Below, one piece after another: positions 58,801-64,000 of a DNA stretch of 64,000 nt. Source of the DNA: an uncultured Eggerthellaceae bacterium (GTDB lineage Bacteria; Actinomycetota; Coriobacteriia; Coriobacteriales; Eggerthellaceae); contig CANQRF010000009.1 in assembly GCA_947626195.1 (NCBI GenBank), positions 1-64,000 on the forward strand, written 5' to 3'. Within the stretch, counting starts at the first letter, position 1. Each line of letters opens with the position of its first letter. The notes under the pieces were generated by a model, which saw only the letters and a program-made list of their open reading frames with translations, made no database searches and was not told the DNA's origin. The position numbers and the translations under genes were made by a program.

Positions 58801-61800
58801 ACGTACGATATAGCGCAGCGTCGTGTTCGGATCGGTGAGGCGCAGCAGGTCGTGCGGGTTCACCGAGCCCTTCGTCAGCTGCTGGCCGACCTTCACTTCG
58901 CAACCGTCAACCACGCCATTGACCATCTGGGCACGAGCGGAAACCACGTATTCGCGGTAGTTGCCCTCCTGGTCGTGGATCGTGAGCGTCTTGGACGTCT
59001 TATCGCCGCCGATCTGCAGCGTGCCGGAGATTTCGGCAAGCACCGCTTGGCCCTTCGGCTTGCGAGCCTCGAACAGCTCCTGAACACGCGGAAGGCCGTG
59101 GGTGATGTCCTCGCCCGCAACGCCGCCGGTGTGGAAGGTGCGCATCGTCAGCTGCGTGCCGGGCTCGCCGATCGATTGGGCGGCGATAATGCCGACCGCG
59201 GTGCCGACGTTGACGGGGCGTCCGGTCGCCAAGTCCCAGCCGTAGCACTTCTGGCAAACACCGTGGGAGGCGTGGCAGGTCATGATCGTGCGGATGATGA
59301 CCTCGCTGATTCCCGCCTTCTGCAGTTGTGCGAGCTGATCGAGCGACGAGATGAAGCTCCCAGAGGCCAGAATCACTTTGCCATCGGCACCGACGGCGTC
59401 TTCCAAGACGCAGCGGCCGATGAGGTTCTCGTCAAGCTCACCCTTCTCATTCTCGATCGGATAGCTGACGCCATCGGTCGTTCCGCAATCGAGCTCGCGG
59501 ATGATGACGTCTTGCGCGACGTCGACGAGACGGCGCGTCAGATAACCCGAGTCGGCCGTGCGCAGCGCCGTGTCGGCCAGACCCTTGCGGGCACCGTGCG
59601 TGGAGATAAAGTATTCCAACACCGAAAGGCCCTCGCGGAAGTTCGCCTTGATCGGGCGGTCGATGATCTCGCCCTTCGGGTCGGACATCAGTCCGCGCAT
59701 GCCGGCGAGCTGGCGAATCTGCTTGATGTTGCCGCGGGCGCCGGAGAAGGCCATCATGTAGATGGGGTTGAACTTGTCGAAGTTCGCCGCCATCGCATCG
59801 CCGACGTCTTCGTTCGCGGCGTTCCAGATGTCGACGACCTGCTTATGGCGCTCTTCCTCGCTCATGAGGCCCATCTCGTAGTCCTCATCGATGTGGGCGA
59901 CCTTCGCATCCGCCTCGGCGAGGATGGCGTCCTTTTCCGGAGGAAGCGTTGCGTCGTACACCGAGACCGTGACGCCGGCGCGTGTCGCGTAATGGAAGCC
60001 CGCGTCTTTGAGGCCGTCGAGAATCGGCGGCACCTCAGACATGGAGTAGCGGTTGCACACGTCCTCGACGAGGCGCCCGATCTCCTTCTTGTTCATTTCG
60101 TAGTTCAGATATGGATAATCGTCGGGCAGCACGTTGTTGAAGGTGATGCGACCGACGGTCGTCTCGATGCGCGTGCCCGCCTTGTGGAACTCAAAGTTGT
60201 TGTACGAGGTGGCAACCTGCGTGTCGTTCTCAAGGCGCACCCAGATCTTCGCCTGCAGGTCAAGGTCGGCGCGGGCATCGTAGGCATTGAGCGCGTCGTT
60301 GAAGTTGATGAACGCACGCCCCTCGCCCGGGAAGCCGTCACGGGCAGCCGTCAGGTAGTACAGGCCGATGATCATGTCTTGCGTCGGCACCGTGAGCGGA
60401 CGGCCATGGGCAGGCGATTTGATGTTGTTGGTGGAAAGCATCAGCACGCGGGCCTCTGCCTGCGCCTCGGCGCTCAGTGGCACATGCACGGCCATCTGGT
60501 CGCCATCGAAGTCGGCGTTGAACGCGGTGCAGACGAGCGGGTGCAGCATGATGGCCTTACCGCCGACCAGCACGGGCTCGAATGCCTGAATGCCCAAACG
60601 GTGAAGCGTAGGTGCACGGTTCAGTAGCACCGGATGCTCGGTGATGACCTCTTCGAGCACGTCCCACACATAGCTGGCGCCACGGTCGACCGCACGCTTC
60701 GCCGCCTTGATGTTGGCGGCGTATTCCAGCTCGACCAAGCGCTTCATGACGAAGGGCTTGAAGAGCTCGAGCGCCATCTGCGAAGGCAGGCCGCATTGAT
60801 GCATCTTCAGCTGCGGGCCGACGACGATGACGGAACGGCCCGAATAGTCAACGCGCTTGCCGAGGAGGTTCTGGCGGAAACGACCCTGCTTGCCCTTGAG
60901 CATATCGGAGATCGACTTCAGCGGACGGTTGCCCGGGCCCGTGACCGGACGGCCACGGCGGCCGTTGTCGAACAGGGAGTCCACTGCCTCTTGGAGCATG
61001 CGCTTCTCGTTGTTCACGATGATCTCGGGAGCGCCCAAATCGAGCAGGCGCTTCAAGCGGTTATTGCGGTTGATCACGCGACGATAGAGATCGTTTAAGT
61101 CGGAGGTCGCGAAACGTCCGCCGTCAAGCTGCACCATCGGGCGCAGATCGGGCGGGATGACCGGAATCACGTCGAGGATCATGTCGCCTGGCTTGTTGTC
61201 GGACTTGAGGAAGGCGTCCACCACCTTCAGGCGCTTGATGGCCTTCGCGCGCTTCTGGCCGCGGCCGGTCGCGATGATCTCATTCAGCTCCTCGCCCACC
61301 TTCTCGAGATCCATGCTCTCAAGCAGGTCGCGCACCGCCTCGGCGCCCATGCCGCCGGTGAAGTAGTCGCGATAGTTCGCGCGCATCTCACGGTAAAGCG
61401 CCTCGTCGGGGATGAGCTGCTTCGGCTCGATTTTCATGAACGCCTCATAGGCGTCTTGGCGCAGCGCCTTGCGCTCGTTGAATTCCTCGTAGAGGTCGGC
61501 GATCTCCTCCTCCACCTCCTCAGGCGTGAGGCGCTCCTCCTCATCGATGTCGTCAACGAAGTCGTCGTCCTCGGGAACATAGTCGGTTCCCATGCGACGC
61601 GTGCTCTCGATGAGCCGATCGCGCTCGGCGTCGAGCTCCTCGAGATCGGCTGCCAACTCGTCAAGCAGATCGTCGGCGTCTTCCTCGCGCGCCTCCTTGT
61701 CCACCGAGGTGATGATGGAGCTCGCGAAATAGAGCACCTTCTCAAGCTCCTTCGGCGGGATGTCGAGCAGATAGCCCAACCGTGAGGGCGAGCCCTTGAA

Positions 61801-62544
61801 GTACCAGATATGGCTCACGGGAGCCGCGAGCTCGATATGACCCATGCGGTCGCGACGCACCTTCGAGCGCGTCACCTCCACGCCGCAGCGCTCGCAGACG
61901 ATGCCCTTGAAACGCACCCGCTTATATTTTCCGCAGGCGCATTCCCAGTCCTTGGTGGGGCCGAAGATCTTCTCGCAGTACAGGCCGTCCTTCTCCGGCT
62001 TCAGCGTGCGGTAGTTGATGGTTTCGGGCTTCTTCACCTCACCGCGCGACCAGCTTCGCACATCCTCGGCTGACGCAAGGGAGATACGCAGCGATTCAAA
62101 GTTGTTCACATCGAATTCTGCCGCCATCGTCAGTCCTCCTTCCCATCACCGATAAGTTCGTTCACATCATCATCCGCCGAGATGTCGCCAATCAGCTCGC
62201 CGAGCTCAGCGGCAATGTCATCGATGGCGCTCAACGTGTCTTGCTCTTCCGTCTTCTTCGCATCAGCGCGCAGCACCTCATAGAGCGCCTGATCCATATC
62301 GCCTTCATCGACGTCACCGTCGGTCACCACGTCGAAGTCGTGGCCTTGCAGCTCGATGTTGAGGCAAAGCGATTTCATTTCCTTCACGAGGACCTTGAAG
62401 CTCTCGGGCACCTCCGCCGAAGGGATGTTGTCGCCCTTGACGATCGCCTCGTAGCTCTTCACACGGCCGGCCGTGTCGTCGGATTTCACCGTGAGGATCT
62501 CCTGCAGCACGTTCGAAGCGCCGTAGGCGTAAAGCGCCCACACC

Positions 62545-62588
<44 letters not shown>

Positions 62589-64000
62589 GAGCGGTTGCTG
62601 CGTGATGAGGCTGTAAGGGCCGGTCGAACGTGCGTGGATCTTGTCGTCCACCATGTGGCCGAGTTTCAGGATGTAGGTCTGGCCGACGGTGATGGGCTCG
62701 CGGAACTTCTCGCCCGTGCGTCCGTCGTAGAGCCATGTCTTGCCGGTGCGGGTCAGCTGCGGAACAAATTCATCGCGCGCCGCCTTGCCGTATCTCTCGT
62801 GGTTCATGTTGATGAGGTTGCGGTTCGCCTTCTCGATGGCGTCCGAGATCTCCTTCTCGGTGGCGCCGTCGAACACGGGCGATGCCACGTAGATGGGGCC
62901 CTCGACGACCTCGTCGGAATCGGGATCGTCCGACCAGCCCCACTTCGCCGCCCAGCCAAGGTGGTTCTCGAGCAGCTGGCCGACGTTCATACGCGAGGGA
63001 ACGCCCAGAGGATTGAGGATGACATCAATCGGCGTGCCGTCGGCGAGGTAGGGCATGTCCTCCACGGGAAGTACGCTTGAGATAACGCCCTTGTTGCCGT
63101 GACGGCCGGAGAGCTTGTCGCCCTGCTGCACCTTGCGCTTTTGCGCCACGTACACGCGCACGAGCTCGTTCACTCCCGGAGGCAGCTCGTCGCCGGCCTC
63201 GCGCGAGAAACGATAGATGCCGATGACGCGGCCACCCGAGCCGTGCGGCACCTTGAGCGAGGTATCGCGCACCTCGCGTGCTTTCTCGCCGAAGATGGCG
63301 CGCAGCAGGCGCTCCTCGGCGGTGAGCTCGGTCTCGCCCTTCGGCGTCACCTTGCCGACCAGCACATCGCCCGGGAACACCTCGGCGCCGATGCGGATGA
63401 TGCCATCGGCATCGAGGTCTGAGATCATGTCATCGGAGATATTCGGGATCTCGCGGGTGATCTCCTCGGGGCCGAGCTTCGTGTCGCGCGCGTCGATCTC
63501 GTATTCGGAGATATGGATGGAGGTGAGAAGGTCCTCGGAGACGACGCGCTCGGAGACGATGATCGCGTCCTCGTAGTTGTAACCCTCCCACGGCATGTAG
63601 GCGACCATGAGGTTTTGCCCGAGCGCCAGCTCGCCGTGGTCGCATGAGGGGCCGTCGGCGAGCACATCGCCCACATGCACCTCGTCGCCCTTGCGAACGA
63701 GCGGACGATGGTTCACACAGCCGCTCTGGTTCGAGCGCTGGAATTTCGGAATGAGGTATTCGTCGTATTCATCATTATCGTTCAGAATGATGATCGTCTG
63801 GCCGTCCACGTAGTCGACGACGCCATCGTGCTGGGCGATGAGGATCTCGCCAGAGTCGACGGCGATGCGGTGCTCGATGCCCGTTCCGACGAGCGGGGCC
63901 TCGGGGCGAAGCAGCGGCACGGCCTGACGTTGCATGTTGGAGCCCATGAGGGCGCGGTTCGCGTCGTCGTGCTCGAGGAACGGAATGAGCGACGTTGCCA

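Overview
The window is a chromosomal segment of a high-G+C, anaerobic actinobacterium, most likely a member of the Coriobacteriia close to the family Eggerthellaceae (Slackia/Eggerthella/Adlercreutzia type). The pointers are repeated pairs of a Tat-exported, fumarate-reductase-like flavoprotein with a divergent membrane-embedded LuxR regulator, a menaquinone methyltransferase, formate-tetrahydrofolate ligase, hypA/hypB, a tatB-tatC operon and the rpoB-rpoC order. The species cannot be fixed from the sequence alone.

Layout: 1-1.8 kb is an accessory segment that stops at tRNA-Pro(CGG). It carries an excisionase-like protein, a winged-helix protein, an AT-rich tract with iteron-like repeats and further direct repeats. 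2.0-6.8 kb holds a thioesterase, purH, purN, a YgjP-type metallopeptidase, a YqhA-family membrane protein and a rhodanese. 6.9-9.1 kb is an ATPase gene behind phased A-tracts and a RelE/Phd-type toxin-antitoxin pair. 9.1-13.4 kb holds groEL, groES with a CIRCE operator, and a NarL-type two-component system. 13.6-17 kb is the first luxR/flavoprotein pair. 17.1-22.4 kb is a leftward run: amidohydrolase, small membrane protein, tatB, tatC, hypA, hypB, nadE. 22.6-29.3 kb is a folate and one-carbon cluster: a MenG-FolK fusion, folD, a 6-pyruvoyl-tetrahydropterin synthase-like gene, folC, folE and fhs. 29.4-36.7 kb has a second luxR/flavoprotein pair destroyed by a deletion, a decayed AlbA-type gene beside an insertion-sequence fossil, and a third, intact luxR/flavoprotein pair. 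36.9-45.4 kb has a GH2 beta-galactosidase, a RimK-like ligase, an IS110-family element next to a truncated antitoxin, apbE and a DUF4143 ATPase. 45.5-50 kb has tRNA-Thr(CGT), an AlbA-type regulator, a membrane protein, a second toxin-antitoxin pair and an MFS protein. 50-55.8 kb is a polyphosphate cluster (PAP, Ppx, Ppk1). 55.8-64 kb is glmM, hisE, rpoC and the 3' part of rpoB, all leftward.

How the parts fit: FolE, the PTPS-like protein, the FolK domain and FolC give most of a tetrahydrofolate route. Fhs and FolD feed one-carbon units, which PurN and PurH use for purines. The MenG half of the fusion makes the respiratory quinone that could donate electrons to the Tat-exported flavoproteins; ApbE, the Tat translocase and the LuxR regulators fit the same anaerobic respiration theme.

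The least ordinary items are: the MenG-FolK fusion; a FolD lacking the usual catalytic Lys and Gln; a leader upstream of fhs with mutually exclusive stems; a helix-hairpin-helix domain resembling the alpha-subunit C-terminal domain near the end of RpoC; an amidohydrolase lacking two expected active-site residues; iteron and AT-rich DNA beside tRNA-Pro; and the non-coding arm of the IS110 element. No homology search or folding program could be run, so family assignments rest on recognised motifs.
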